A stretch of 64,000 nt of DNA. Source: CAMYMQ01 sp963730305 (GTDB taxonomy: Bacteria; Pseudomonadota; Alphaproteobacteria; Bin65). The position numbers were made by a program, and so were the translations under genes. The DNA lies in NCBI GenBank assembly GCA_963730305.1, contig CAVSRB010000003.1, positions 992,001-1,056,000 on the forward strand, written 5' to 3'. Positions within the stretch are counted from its first letter, which is position 1. Every line of letters begins with the position of its first letter. The notes under the pieces are model-generated. The model was not told the DNA's origin and did no database searches. It saw only the letters and a program-made list of their open reading frames with translations. Shown here in pieces: positions 8,849-18,062 of the stretch.

Positions 8849-11800
8849 TTGAGCGACACCCCGCCCCCCGCCGGCGCCGAACGCGCCGCCGCCCCGCGGC
8901 CGGAAGCCGCGGGCATGACCGCGCTGTTCATCCGCCGGCCCGTCCTCGCCTTCGTCGTCAACCTGCTGATCGTCATCGCGGGCCTCGCCGCGCTCAGCGG
9001 CGTCGAAGTCCGCGAACTGCCCGATGTCGACCGGCCGGTGGTGACGATTCGGGCGACCTACGAGGGCGCGACGCCGGAGACGATCGACGCGCGCATCACC
9101 AGCGTGATCGAGAGCGCAATCGCGCGGGTCCAGGGGGTCAACTCGATCTCGTCCCAGTCGCGCTTCGGATCGAGCCGGATCACCATCGAATTCTCGTCGG
9201 CGACCAACCTCGACGTCGCGGTCAGCGACGTGCGCAACGCCGTCGCCGGCATCACAAAACGGCTGCCGCAGGGGATCGATCCGCCAACCGTGGTCAAGGC
9301 CGACGACGACAGTTCGCCGGTGATCCGGTTGGCGGTGTCGTCGAAGACGCTGAGCATCGAAGAGCTCACCAAGCTCGTCGAAGAGCGGATTCTCGACAAG
9401 CTGGCCGCCGTCGACGGCGTTGCCGACGCGTCGGCCTACGGCCTGCGCGCGCCGGTGATCCGCGTCTCCGTCAACCAGGTGGCCCTGGCCAGCCGCGGGC
9501 TGACCATGCAGGACGTGGTCACCGCCCTGTCGCGCGCCTCGCTCGACGTGCCCGCCGGCACGCTCGAGAACCGCACACAATCGCTGCTGGTGCGCACCGA
9601 GGCGCCGGTGACCAAAGCCGCGGAAGTGGCCGCCCTCTTCATCAACGATACCACCCGCATCTCCGACATCGCCCGGGTGCGCGCGTCGGTCGAGACCGCG
9701 ACATCGCTGACCCGGATCGACGGCGGCGTCGGCATCGGCATCGGCATCATCCGCCAGGCCCAGTCGAACACCCTGTCGATCTCGCGGCGTATCCACGAGG
9801 TGGTCGCGGAGATCCAGCGCACCCTGCCCAAGGGCACGACCATCTCGGTCACGTCCGACGACGGCGTCTTCATCCAGGGCGCGATGGACGAGGTCGTCTC
9901 GACCCTGCTGATGTCGACCGGGATCGTCATCCTGATCATCTTCGTGTTCCTGGGCTCGGTCCGCGCCACCCTGATCCCGGCGATCGCGATCCCGATCTCG
10001 ATCGTCGGCACGATCGCCGGCATCTGGATGGCCGGCTTCTCGATCAACATCCTGACCCTGCTCGCGCTGGTGCTGGCGACCGGCATCGTCGTCGACGACG
10101 CCATCGTGGTGATGGAGAACATCCAGCGCCACCGCTCCTTCGGCCTCGGCACGCGCGCGGCCGCGGTGATCGGCACGCGGGAGATCTTCTTCGCGGTGAT
10201 CTCGACGACCGTGACCCTGGCGGCCGTGTTCATCCCGATCTCCTTCCTGCCCGGCACGGCCGGCGGGCTGTTCGCGGAGTTCGGCTTCGTGCTCGCCTTC
10301 GCGGTGTCGATCTCGTCCTTCGTCGCGCTGTCGCTGTGCCCGGTGCTGGCGACCAAGCTGATCAAGGCGGCGCCCAGCGCCAAGACAGGCGCGCCCCGCA
10401 ATCCGGTCAGCCGCGCCTGGTCGGCGATCGGCACCGGCGCCGCGCGCTTCTACGAGCGCAGCCTGGCCCTGTGCTTGCGCTTTCGCCTCCTGACCATCGT
10501 CGCCGCGCTGGCCTTCGCCGCCGGCGCCTACGTCCTCTATCTCACCCTGCCCCAGGAGCTGACCCCGCCGGAGGACCGCGGCACCATGCTGATCGTGGCC
10601 CAGGGGCCGCAGGGGGTGAACCTCAACTACATGGCGGCCCAGGTGAAGAAGGCCGAGACGATCCTCGAGGAATACGTCAAGCGCGGCGAGGTGACCAACA
10701 TCCTGTCGCTGATCGGGCGCGGGTCGACCAACCGGGCCTTCATCATCGTGCGACTGACCCCGTGGGCGAAGCGGTCGCGCAGCCAGCAGCAGATCCAGGC
10801 CGAACTGCGCCGCCGCTTCGCCGCGATCCCGGCCCTGCGCATCTTCACCCGCGCGCCCAACAGCCTGGGCATCCGCGGCGCCGGCGAGGGGTTGAGCTTC
10901 GCCCTGGTCGGCAACGACTACGACAAGATGGCCGCAGCGTCGGAGAAGCTGGTCCGGGCGCTGTCGGACAACCCCAACTTCACCTTCGTCCGGCCCCGCT
11001 ACGACACCACCCAGCCGCAGATCAACGTCCGCATCGACCGGTCGGCGGCGAAGAAGCTGGGCATCCCGATCGACGCGATCTCGACCCTGGTGCGGACCAT
11101 GGTCGACGAATACACCGCGGCGCAGCTCTTCGTCGGCGACCAGATCGTCGACATCAAGCTGACCGCGGGCGCGCGGCCGATCAACGACCCCGGCGACGTC
11201 GAGAACCTGTTCATCAAGGCCAAGGACGGCAAGATCATCCCGCTGTCGTCGGTGGTCTCGGTCAAGGAGGTCGCGGTCGCGCCCAGCCTCGGCCGCGAAG
11301 GCCAGCGGCGGGCGATCCCGATCCAGGCGAGCCTGGCCGAGGGCTATCCGCTGTCCAAGGCCGTGGCCGACATGCGCGCGATCGCGGCCAAGGTGCTGCC
11401 GCCGGGGATGAACACGATCCTGCTCGGCGAAGCGGCGACCCTGCGCGACAGCACGCAGGGAGCCTATCTCGTCTTCGTCTTCGCCATCGTGATCGTGCTG
11501 CTGGTGCTGGCCGCCCAGTTCGAGAGCCTGCTGAGCGCCGCGATCATCATGCTGACCGTGCCCTTCGGCATCGCCGCAGCGGTCTACGCCGTGCTGCTGA
11601 CCGGCGGCTCGGTCAACTACTACAGCCAGATCGGGCTGGTCCTGCTGGTCGGCATCATGGCCAAGAACGGCATCATGATCGTCGAGTTCGCCAACCAGCT
11701 CCGCGACCGCGGCCTCGCGGTCGGCGAGGCGGTCCGCGAGGCCGCGCGCATCCGGCTGCGCCCCGTGATGATGACCATGGTCTCGACCGTGCTCGGCGGC

Positions 11801-12058
11801 CTGCCGCTGGTGCTGGCCTTCGGCGCCGGCGCCGAGGCGCGCGAAGCGCTGGGCTGGATCGTGGTCGGCGGCCTCGGCTTCGCCACCGTCTTCACGCTCT
11901 ACCTGACCCCGGTCCTGTTCTCGCTGCTCGCCGGCTTCGCCAAGCCGCGCGCGCAGGAGCAGGCCGAGCTCGAAGCCGAGCTCGGCGCGGTGACGTCGAT
12001 CGAGGGACGGGCCGACGAGCTGCCGCCCGACGCCCACCATATCGAGCCGGGGCGGTAG
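8849..12058 (+). CDS. RND multidrug efflux permease (HAE-1 type)
   Basis: This 1069-residue proton-driven pump spans the inner membrane with twelve helices and two large periplasmic loops. TM1 follows FIRRPVLAFVVNLLIVIAGL. The proton-relay pair is visible in TM4 as TGIVVDDAIVVMENIQRH, and the TM10 lysine in MAKNGIMIVEFANQLRDRG. The best start is TTG at 8849; an alternative ATG at 8915 would remove a 22-residue Pro/Ala-rich tail. It is co-transcribed with the adaptor upstream. The substrate cannot be deduced, but members of this class export hydrophobic drugs, dyes or aromatics. Confidence 0.92.
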   Translation: MSDTPPPAGAERAAAPRPEAAGMTALFIRRPVLAFVVNLLIVIAGLAALSGVEVRELPDVDRPVVTIRATYEGATPETIDARITSVIESAIARVQGVNSISSQSRFGSSRITIEFSSATNLDVAVSDVRNAVAGITKRLPQGIDPPTVVKADDDSSPVIRLAVSSKTLSIEELTKLVEERILDKLAAVDGVADASAYGLRAPVIRVSVNQVALASRGLTMQDVVTALSRASLDVPAGTLENRTQSLLVRTEAPVTKAAEVAALFINDTTRISDIARVRASVETATSLTRIDGGVGIGIGIIRQAQSNTLSISRRIHEVVAEIQRTLPKGTTISVTSDDGVFIQGAMDEVVSTLLMSTGIVILIIFVFLGSVRATLIPAIAIPISIVGTIAGIWMAGFSINILTLLALVLATGIVVDDAIVVMENIQRHRSFGLGTRAAAVIGTREIFFAVISTTVTLAAVFIPISFLPGTAGGLFAEFGFVLAFAVSISSFVALSLCPVLATKLIKAAPSAKTGAPRNPVSRAWSAIGTGAARFYERSLALCLRFRLLTIVAALAFAAGAYVLYLTLPQELTPPEDRGTMLIVAQGPQGVNLNYMAAQVKKAETILEEYVKRGEVTNILSLIGRGSTNRAFIIVRLTPWAKRSRSQQQIQAELRRRFAAIPALRIFTRAPNSLGIRGAGEGLSFALVGNDYDKMAAASEKLVRALSDNPNFTFVRPRYDTTQPQINVRIDRSAAKKLGIPIDAISTLVRTMVDEYTAAQLFVGDQIVDIKLTAGARPINDPGDVENLFIKAKDGKIIPLSSVVSVKEVAVAPSLGREGQRRAIPIQASLAEGYPLSKAVADMRAIAAKVLPPGMNTILLGEAATLRDSTQGAYLVFVFAIVIVLLVLAAQFESLLSAAIIMLTVPFGIAAAVYAVLLTGGSVNYYSQIGLVLLVGIMAKNGIMIVEFANQLRDRGLAVGEAVREAARIRLRPVMMTMVSTVLGGLPLVLAFGAGAEAREALGWIVVGGLGFATVFTLYLTPVLFSLLAGFAKPRAQEQAELEAELGAVTSIEGRADELPPDAHHIEPGR

Positions 12059-12088
12059 GACGCCGCCGCGCGGCGCGGCCGCAGCCGA

Positions 12089-12499
12089 TCAGATCGTCGC
12101 GCCGATCCGGCTCTCGATGACGGCGCGGTCGACGTCGAGCCAGTCCGCCATCGCGCCGATGTCGCGGAAGGTCCGGGTCTCGGTCGGCTGGTCGCCGGAG
12201 AAGGCGCAGAACATCCGGCCGATGCCGAAGGTCAGGTCGTCGGCGGCCAGGATCGCCCGCTTGGCGGCGGAGCCCGCCCGGGCGGCCTTGGCCGAGCTGG
12301 CCGCGAGCGACCGCAGCTCGTTGACGTCGAAGTCGATCCGGCACCGTCGGAAATCGCAGATCGCCGTCAGGCCGCGCCGGTCCCGGGCGAGGTCCGCGAG
12401 CGTCTCGAAACCGCGCGCGATCTGGTCGGCGGTGACGCTGCCTTGATACACGGTCACGACGACGTTCTGGTCGTCGCAGACATGGGTTTGCTGGGTCAT
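12089..12499 (-). CDS. SpoIIAA-like (STAS/SEC14-type fold) hypothetical protein
   Basis: A 136-residue soluble protein starting MTQQTHVCDDQN. The layout is a beta-strand opening, a middle KRAILAADDLTFGIGRMFCAF block and a C-terminal TRTFRDIGAMADWLD. It matches small bacterial SpoIIAA-like proteins with a STAS/SEC14-type fold, where the C-terminal FRD..A..WL pattern is recurrent. GGGGGAACG precedes the ATG. It converges on the RND pump gene. The biochemical role of these proteins is unsettled, and the fold assignment here is by pattern only. Confidence 0.6.
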   Translation of the reverse strand: MTQQTHVCDDQNVVVTVYQGSVTADQIARGFETLADLARDRRGLTAICDFRRCRIDFDVNELRSLAASSAKAARAGSAAKRAILAADDLTFGIGRMFCAFSGDQPTETRTFRDIGAMADWLDVDRAVIESRIGATI

Positions 12500-12607
12500 C
12501 GAATCGTTCCCCCGGCCGCTGAACGGCCGGGTGCCACTTTCGGAATGGTTGAGAGAAGGTGTTTCCCGGAAACTCGGGCGCAGATACGGTTAATCAAGGT
12601 GCGCGAT

Positions 12608-13174
12608 TTAGCGCACCCGTGACGACCGCTGCGCGAAGTCGACGAAGCCGTGGACGAACGCCCGGAGCTGCTCCCGCACCCCGTCGTCGGACAGGGCGCC
12701 ATCGTCGTCGAACACGCCGCCCGCCCGCGAGACCATCAGCCGGCCCTGCGCCCACAGGTCGACCCCCAGGGTGCGCAACACCGGCAGCCAGGCGCTCTGC
12801 CCCAGGATCGTGCCGAAGCCGCCCGGCGAGGCGCCGATCAGCGCGGCCGGCCGGCCCCGGAACACGCGGCCGATGTCGTCCGGCGGCCGCGACAGCCAGT
12901 CGATCGCGTTCTTGAACACGCCGGGGATCGAGTTGTTGTATTCGGGCGTGACCAGGAGCAGCCCGTCGGCGCCGGCGATCGCGTCCTTGAGCACCGCGAC
13001 CGGGTCCGGGATGCCCTCGGCCGCCTCCAGGTCGGCGTCGTACAGCGGGATGCCCCGGATCGACCCGATCTCCAGCCGCGCGCCGTCCGGCGTCAACGCC
13101 GCCGCGGCGCGCAGCAGCGCGGTGTTGTAGGAGCCCTGCCGCAGGCTCCCGGAAATGCCGATCAGCGCAACCAA
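12608..13174 (-). CDS. NADPH-dependent FMN reductase family protein
   Basis: A 188-residue flavodoxin-fold quinone/flavin reductase. The FMN phosphate loop is GISGSLRQGSYN, and the second signature is TPEYNNSIPGVFKNAIDWLS. I start it at a TTG preceded by GGGGGG. The next upstream ATG would add about 17 residues and run into the Cache-type gene. Such enzymes reduce flavins, quinones or azo compounds with NAD(P)H. Here one could supply reduced flavin to a monooxygenase, but no partner is adjacent. Confidence 0.85.
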   Translation of the reverse strand: MVALIGISGSLRQGSYNTALLRAAAALTPDGARLEIGSIRGIPLYDADLEAAEGIPDPVAVLKDAIAGADGLLLVTPEYNNSIPGVFKNAIDWLSRPPDDIGRVFRGRPAALIGASPGGFGTILGQSAWLPVLRTLGVDLWAQGRLMVSRAGGVFDDDGALSDDGVREQLRAFVHGFVDFAQRSSRVR

Positions 13175-13196
13175 GATGCCCCCCGGATTGCCGCGT

Positions 13197-13688
13197 CTAT
13201 ACGCCGGGCACCTTGTAGGTCCCAACGCCGATGATGTAGCGGCCGACGCGGATGATATAGCTCATCTTCGGCTGCATGGAACGGGTGCAGGGGCTGTACC
13301 AGGCGTAGTGGACCCAGCCCCTGCCCTTGTCGAGCGCGAGCCGGCGCATGCGGGTGAAGATGCCGCCGCCGCGGACGCCGCGCCGGATCACCGCGCTGCC
13401 GACCGTCGCCGGCCAGCCGCCGCTGGCGTGCAGCACGCCGTCGAGATCGAACACGAAGACGTAGAGGTCGCCGGCGACGAAGCCGCCGGTGCGGTCGGTG
13501 AAGCGTCGGAAGGCGGTCAGCGCGCCCCGGGCGCGCAGGAAGCGGGCGGCCCGCTCCGCCAGCGCCTTGGCCTTCTCCGGGGTCGCGGTCGGGCAGCGCG
13601 GGTCGAAGGCATGGGCCGGCTGGCTGCGCGCCAGATGCGGCGCGCCGACCAACAGCAAGATCAGGAATGCCCAAAGCGTGCGTGTCAT
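13197..13688 (-). CDS. Secreted single-Cache-domain protein
   Basis: A 163-residue exported protein. The signal peptide is MTRTLWAFLILLLVGAPHLA with cleavage after AHA. A small ligand-binding Cache-type domain follows, with GGFVAGDLYVFVFDLDGVLH, a GWVHYAWYSPCT strand and the C-terminal KMSYIIRVGRYIIGVGTY. The pattern matches sCache_2 periplasmic domains usually seen in chemoreceptors, here without any signalling module. The ATG at 13688 is chosen because it begins the signal peptide. It probably binds a small acid in the periplasm. Confidence 0.7.
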   Translation of the reverse strand: MTRTLWAFLILLLVGAPHLARSQPAHAFDPRCPTATPEKAKALAERAARFLRARGALTAFRRFTDRTGGFVAGDLYVFVFDLDGVLHASGGWPATVGSAVIRRGVRGGGIFTRMRRLALDKGRGWVHYAWYSPCTRSMQPKMSYIIRVGRYIIGVGTYKVPGV

Positions 13689-13767
13689 CCCGGCCACCCA
13701 GCCGTCGGCACGATAGCACAAAGCGCGGTCGCGCCCGACGACAATCGTGAGATCCGGGACGGCCGCG

Positions 13768-14745
13768 TCAGTGCAGACGCGGGAAGCGCATCATCGCGTT
13801 GCGGTCCGAGGACTGGATGCGGAGCTCCTTGAGCTCGCCTTCGCGCCAGACGTTGAGGACGACGGTCGAGCCGGCCGGGCCGACCTCCCAGATCGTGCGG
13901 AAGAAGTCCGGCAGCCCGCCGACCGGGGCGCCGGCGATGTCGAGCACGACGTCGCCGGGGCGCAGTCCGCCATTGTAGGCCGGGCCGTTCTCGACGACGC
14001 CGACGACGACGATCTTCTCCTGGGTCTCGGCGGCGTAGAGGCCGAGCCACGGCCGCGGCGGCGTGCCGGCGTGGCCCTTGGTGACCAGGTCGTCGAGGAT
14101 CGGCGGCAGCAGGTCGATCGGCACGCTCATGTTGCCCTCGACGTGCTGTTCCCCGCCGCGGGCGTTCTGCACGAACAGCGAGCCGACGCCGCACAGCCGG
14201 CCGTCGGGGCCGAGCAGCGCGGTGCCGCCCCAGTTGGGGTGCGCGGGCGTGGTGAACAGCGCGTCGTCGATGACGTATTCCCAGTAACCGGCGAACTCGC
14301 GCTTGCCGACCACAATTCCGGAAAGCGCATGGCGGCGACCGCCGTGGCCGGCAACGACGACCGTGCTGCCGACGGGCAGCGTCGTGACCGAGCCGAACTC
14401 GAGCGCGGGCAGGTCGAGCGACTCGAGCGCCTGGACCAGGCCGAAGCCGGTCTCGAAGTCGTAGGCGACGACGTGGGCGCGCGCGGCCGAGCCGTTGTGG
14501 CCGGACAGCCACACGGACTCCGCTTCCGCGACCAGGTAGCCGATGGTCAGGACCAGGCCGGACTCGTCGATGACGATGCCGTTGCCCGCCCGCTCCGTGC
14601 CCAGGATTCCGGCGGTGAACGCCTCCTCCGGGATCTCGGCGCGCAGCGAGACGACCGACGAAATCGCATGGTCGAGATCGAACCCGACCAATTCCGGCCT
14701 TGCCCTGGCGGCTTCTGGGAACTCCCACTCCGCTTTTTCACTCAC
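13768..14745 (-). CDS. HtrA-like trypsin-fold PDZ protein without catalytic triad
   Basis: A 325-residue protein: an S1C-type trypsin fold at about residues 25-220 and a PDZ domain at about 235-315 (GGLRPGDVVLDIAGAPVGGL). The fold landmarks are present but the catalytic residues are not. The His position reads LTIGYLVAE instead of TNxHV. The Asp segment reads YDFETGFGLVQAL, and the Ser loop reads HPNWGGTALLGPDG instead of GNSGGPL. No signal peptide is visible, so it is probably cytoplasmic. The start is GTG behind GAGGAG. Similar inactive relatives are annotated as serine proteases in other Alphaproteobacteria. It is more likely a peptide-binding or scaffold protein. Confidence 0.8.
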   Translation of the reverse strand: MSEKAEWEFPEAARARPELVGFDLDHAISSVVSLRAEIPEEAFTAGILGTERAGNGIVIDESGLVLTIGYLVAEAESVWLSGHNGSAARAHVVAYDFETGFGLVQALESLDLPALEFGSVTTLPVGSTVVVAGHGGRRHALSGIVVGKREFAGYWEYVIDDALFTTPAHPNWGGTALLGPDGRLCGVGSLFVQNARGGEQHVEGNMSVPIDLLPPILDDLVTKGHAGTPPRPWLGLYAAETQEKIVVVGVVENGPAYNGGLRPGDVVLDIAGAPVGGLPDFFRTIWEVGPAGSTVVLNVWREGELKELRIQSSDRNAMMRFPRLH

Positions 14746-14946
14746 GCGGATTCTCCTCGAATGCCGACTCGGGACTCAACCGGATATGGGCCGGGGATGC
14801 AAGCGGAGTCCCGTAAATTGGTTAAGCCGGCACGGCTTGCGCCGCGGTCGGCCCCGTCCTGCCGCCAACGCGGGGCCGAAACGTTCCCCTGCCGGGCAAA
14901 ACCTTCTAGGGTCCGGGCAATCCCGCCGCAGAAAGGATACGCGCCG

Positions 14947-15714
14947 ATGGCCGGCACCGTTCGCTTCGACACCCAGGACGCAATCGCCACCCTGACCCTC
15001 GACAACCCGGCGAAGCGCAACAGCTTCGACCCGACCATGCTCGCCGAGCTCGAGGCGGCGGCGAAATCGATCGCGGCCAATCCGGAGATCGCGGTGGTCA
15101 TCCTGCAAGGCAGCGGCGACAAGGCTTTCTGCGCGGGCGCCGACTTCGATGCGCTGACCGGCGGCGGCGAGATCACCAAGGGCTTCGGGCGGATGGAAGA
15201 GGCCTCGGCCCGCGCTGTCGCCGCGGTCGGGGCGATCGAGGTGCCGATCGTCGCCGCGATCCGCGGCGCGTGCTTCGGCGGCGGCGTCCAGATGGCGCTC
15301 CTGGCCGACATCCGCATCGCCGCCGACGACGCCCGCTTCTGCATCCCGGCGGTGGCGCTGGGCATCGTCTACCCGCTCGAAGCGGTCGCCAAAATCACGC
15401 AATTGTGCGGCCCCGGCGCGGCCAAGCGGCTGCTGATCGCGGGCGAACGGGTCGACGCCGCCGAGGCGCGGGCGATCGGCCTGGTCGAGGAAGTGGTCGC
15501 CGCGGCGGAGCTGGACGACCGGGTCGCCGCCTTCACCGCCCAGATCGCCGGCCAGTCGCGCGCCGCGGCGGAAGCGTACAAGGCGATCGTCGACGGCTTC
15601 GCCGCCGGCGAGAAGGCCGAAACGCTGGCCCCGCTCCAGGACGCCGCGCATACCGAGGGCGACCTGATCGCGCGGCTGGAGGAAGTGGCGAAGGCACGGG
15701 CAGCGAAGGGGTGA
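14947..15714 (+). CDS. Enoyl-CoA hydratase/isomerase family protein, noncanonical active site
   Basis: A 255-residue crotonase-fold protein. The oxyanion-hole segments KRNSFD...KAFCAGADFDAL and RGACFGGGVQMAL are present, so it should bind an acyl-CoA. The two hydratase glutamates are not: the first position reads GGGVQMALLAD (Gln) and the second FCIPAVALGI (Ala). It may therefore be an isomerase, decarboxylase or thioesterase-like member rather than a hydratase. The ATG follows AAAGGA. It stands alone, followed by a Rieske oxygenase gene about 170 bases on in the same direction. Confidence 0.82.
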   Translation: MAGTVRFDTQDAIATLTLDNPAKRNSFDPTMLAELEAAAKSIAANPEIAVVILQGSGDKAFCAGADFDALTGGGEITKGFGRMEEASARAVAAVGAIEVPIVAAIRGACFGGGVQMALLADIRIAADDARFCIPAVALGIVYPLEAVAKITQLCGPGAAKRLLIAGERVDAAEARAIGLVEEVVAAAELDDRVAAFTAQIAGQSRAAAEAYKAIVDGFAAGEKAETLAPLQDAAHTEGDLIARLEEVAKARAAKG

Positions 15715-15880
15715 GCCGACCGCGGGCGCAGGCTCGCCGGCCCCTCCGGGACGCCAACGCTCTTGCGGCAAACACGGTGGCCGCTGCTAAAATACGGACC
15801 CACGCTCGCCCAACCGAACAGAAATCCGGACGCGTCGTTGGAGCCGGGTGGACCGCCCATTTCCAGTCTGCGAGGCCTGC

Positions 15881-16972
15881 ATGTATCCCAAGAACTGCTG
15901 GTATGTCGTCGCGCATGCGCACGAGCTGACCGACCAACTCTTCGCGCGCACGATCCTGAACCAGGCCGTCGTCTTCTGGCGCACCCAGGACGGCGGGATC
16001 GCGGCGCTGGAGGACCGGTGCCCGCACCGCCTCGTGCCGCTGTCCACGGGCAAGGCCGTCAACGGCGTCGTCGAGTGCGGCTATCACGGCATCCGGTTCA
16101 ACGGACAGGGATCGTGCGTCCTCGTGCCGGGGCAGGACACCGCGCCGAAGAGCCCGACCGTCAGGACCTTCCCCGTCGCCGAGCGCCACGCGCTGATCTG
16201 GATCTGGATGGGCGCCGCGGACCTCGCCGACGAGCGCCTCATTCCCGACCTGCACTGGCTCGACGCGCCGGGGTGGGCGGCGACGACCGGCTATCTCAAC
16301 TTCAAGTGCGACTACCGGCTGATCAACGACAACCTGCTCGACCTGTCGCACGAGACCTTCATCCACAAGCACACGATCGGCAACGACTTCGTCGCCGATT
16401 CGCCGGCGGTCACGGACATCGTCGACCGCCGCGTGGTGCGGGTGCACCGCGAGATGCCGAACATCGAGCCGCCGCCCTTCTTCGCGCTGTCCCAGGGCCA
16501 CGACCGGCACATCAATCGGTGGCAGATCGCGATCTACATGGCCCCCGGCTTCAACATGACCGAGGTCGGCTTCCACCCGGTCGACACCGACCGCGTGGCC
16601 GGGCACCTGATGATGCGCCCGCTCCACATCATCACGCCGGAGACGGAGCACTCGTCGCACTATATCTGGGCCGTCGCCCGCAACTTCCGCCTCGACGACG
16701 ACGCGCTGGACGCGGGCCTGTGGAAGGCGATCGACCAGACCTTCAAGGAGGACCGGGAGCTGCTGGAGATCCAGGACAAGCGCCTGCAGGCCGAGGGCAT
16801 GCCGAAGGTGCCGCAGCTCGCGGCCAAGATCGACGCCGGCCCCGTGGCCGGCCGCCGGCTGCTCGACGCCATGATCCGGAAGGAGGAAGAGGACCCGCGC
16901 TATTGCGCGCCGCCGATCCCGCTCGCCGACGACGACGTGGTGACGATGCCCTTCGCGGTGGCGGCCGAATAG
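15881..16972 (+). CDS. Rieske non-heme iron oxygenase (VanA-like)
   Basis: An aromatic-ring oxygenase or O-demethylase alpha subunit of about 363 residues, starting MYPKNCWYVVAHAHEL as vanillate demethylase oxygenases do. An ATG 11 codons upstream is a weaker alternative. The Rieske cluster ligands are CPHRLVPLS and CGYHGIRF. The mononuclear iron site is NDNLLDLSHETFIHKHT. Family members demethylate vanillate-type aromatics or hydroxylate related rings using electrons from a separate reductase. No reductase is adjacent; the small Rieske ferredoxin at 55695-56078 is far away. The substrate is unknown. Confidence 0.88.
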   Translation: MYPKNCWYVVAHAHELTDQLFARTILNQAVVFWRTQDGGIAALEDRCPHRLVPLSTGKAVNGVVECGYHGIRFNGQGSCVLVPGQDTAPKSPTVRTFPVAERHALIWIWMGAADLADERLIPDLHWLDAPGWAATTGYLNFKCDYRLINDNLLDLSHETFIHKHTIGNDFVADSPAVTDIVDRRVVRVHREMPNIEPPPFFALSQGHDRHINRWQIAIYMAPGFNMTEVGFHPVDTDRVAGHLMMRPLHIITPETEHSSHYIWAVARNFRLDDDALDAGLWKAIDQTFKEDRELLEIQDKRLQAEGMPKVPQLAAKIDAGPVAGRRLLDAMIRKEEEDPRYCAPPIPLADDDVVTMPFAVAAE

Positions 16973-17103
16973 CGCCCGCCCGCCGCGGGCCGATGGACGC
17001 GGCGAAAACCCGGGGCCTATACTCCAGCGACGCACGCGCCCGACATTCGTGGACGGCTCGCGACGGGCGCGCCGCCCGCATCCCGGCTGCACAGGGGTAG
17101 TCC

Positions 17104-18042
17104 ATGGTCCGCCTGATCCTTGCCGTCGCGCTTCTGGCCGTCGGCCTCACCTCCCAGGCCGTCGCCTTCGGGACCATCCACGGCCTCGGCCAGTCGGCGG
17201 AGCACGAGAAGATCACGCGCATCGCGCTGGCGCCGTTCGGGCTGGGCCCGAAGACGATGGACGAGATCGCCGGCAAGCGCGGCCGTTTCGGCGCCGTCGG
17301 TGCGCCCGACCACCCGGCCCGCGGCCTGCTGACCAAGTCCTACGCCCATTGCGACAACGGCGACTACCTGCCCCGGCCCGGCTATCCGCACAGCCGGGCG
17401 GCCGCGGCGGCGATGCTGCAGAGCTGCCGGTCGTGGATCTTCCGGCAGCTGCGCAATGCGGTGATCGCGGCGGGCGCGATCCTCGATCGGAACGGCAAGA
17501 TTCGCGATTCGCAGATCCCGACGATCGTCTCGTGCACGTTCACCGGCGCGCCGGGGCGGGCCAAGTGTAACGTGATCGAGGACCTCGGCCTCGCCTTCCA
17601 CGCCGCGCAGGACTTCTATTCGCACACCAACTGGGTCGACGTCCCCCGGCCCGGCCCGATCGGCCTGACGAACCCGCCCGGCCTGCACCACCGCGGCCCC
17701 GCCGCGTGGATCGACCCGCGCCGGCGGTCGGCGATGCCGGCGGGCCTGATCAGCGGCTGCTTCGAGGGCATCCCGGAGAGCCGGCACTGCAAGGGCCACG
17801 TCCGCCACGCCGACCTCAACAAGGATACCGGCCCGATCAACGTACGCCGCGGCTCGGCGGGCCGCGGAACGACGCCGCGCGGCCGGGTCGACGGCAACTT
17901 CGCCCGCGCCGTCGCCGCCGCGGCCGCCGACACCCGCGCCAAGTGGCGCTATTTCCAGGTCACGGTGATCCAGCGCTACGGCCCGCAGCGGGGCCGGCGC
18001 ATCCTGTGCGCGATCCGCCGGGACAAGCCGAACGGCTGCTGA
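17104..18042 (+). CDS. Secreted CinY-like protein
   Basis: A 312-residue exported protein with signal peptide MVRLILAVALLAVGLTSQAV cut after AVA. It shares the landmarks of CinY-type proteins known mainly from actinomycetes: AEHEKITRIAL near the N terminus, GRFGAVGAPDHP, AHCDNGDYL, GRAKCNVIEDLG and FHAAQDFYSHTNWVD. Conserved His, Glu and Asp clusters suggest a metal site, as in zinc phospholipase C or Het-C-like folds, but this is inference. Several cysteines fit an exported, disulphide-bonded protein. It is monocistronic and convergent with the binding-protein gene. Confidence 0.6.
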   Translation: MVRLILAVALLAVGLTSQAVAFGTIHGLGQSAEHEKITRIALAPFGLGPKTMDEIAGKRGRFGAVGAPDHPARGLLTKSYAHCDNGDYLPRPGYPHSRAAAAAMLQSCRSWIFRQLRNAVIAAGAILDRNGKIRDSQIPTIVSCTFTGAPGRAKCNVIEDLGLAFHAAQDFYSHTNWVDVPRPGPIGLTNPPGLHHRGPAAWIDPRRRSAMPAGLISGCFEGIPESRHCKGHVRHADLNKDTGPINVRRGSAGRGTTPRGRVDGNFARAVAAAAADTRAKWRYFQVTVIQRYGPQRGRRILCAIRRDKPNGC

Positions 18043-18062
18043 GCGGCAGACGGGCAGGCGGT

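Noticed and set aside
7535..12040. A 1501-codon open frame on the reverse strand across the RND efflux genes
   Set aside because: It is opposite two unmistakable RND genes, is almost all Arg/Asp/Gly/Ala/Gln low-complexity sequence and has no family motifs; this is a GC-rich antisense shadow.
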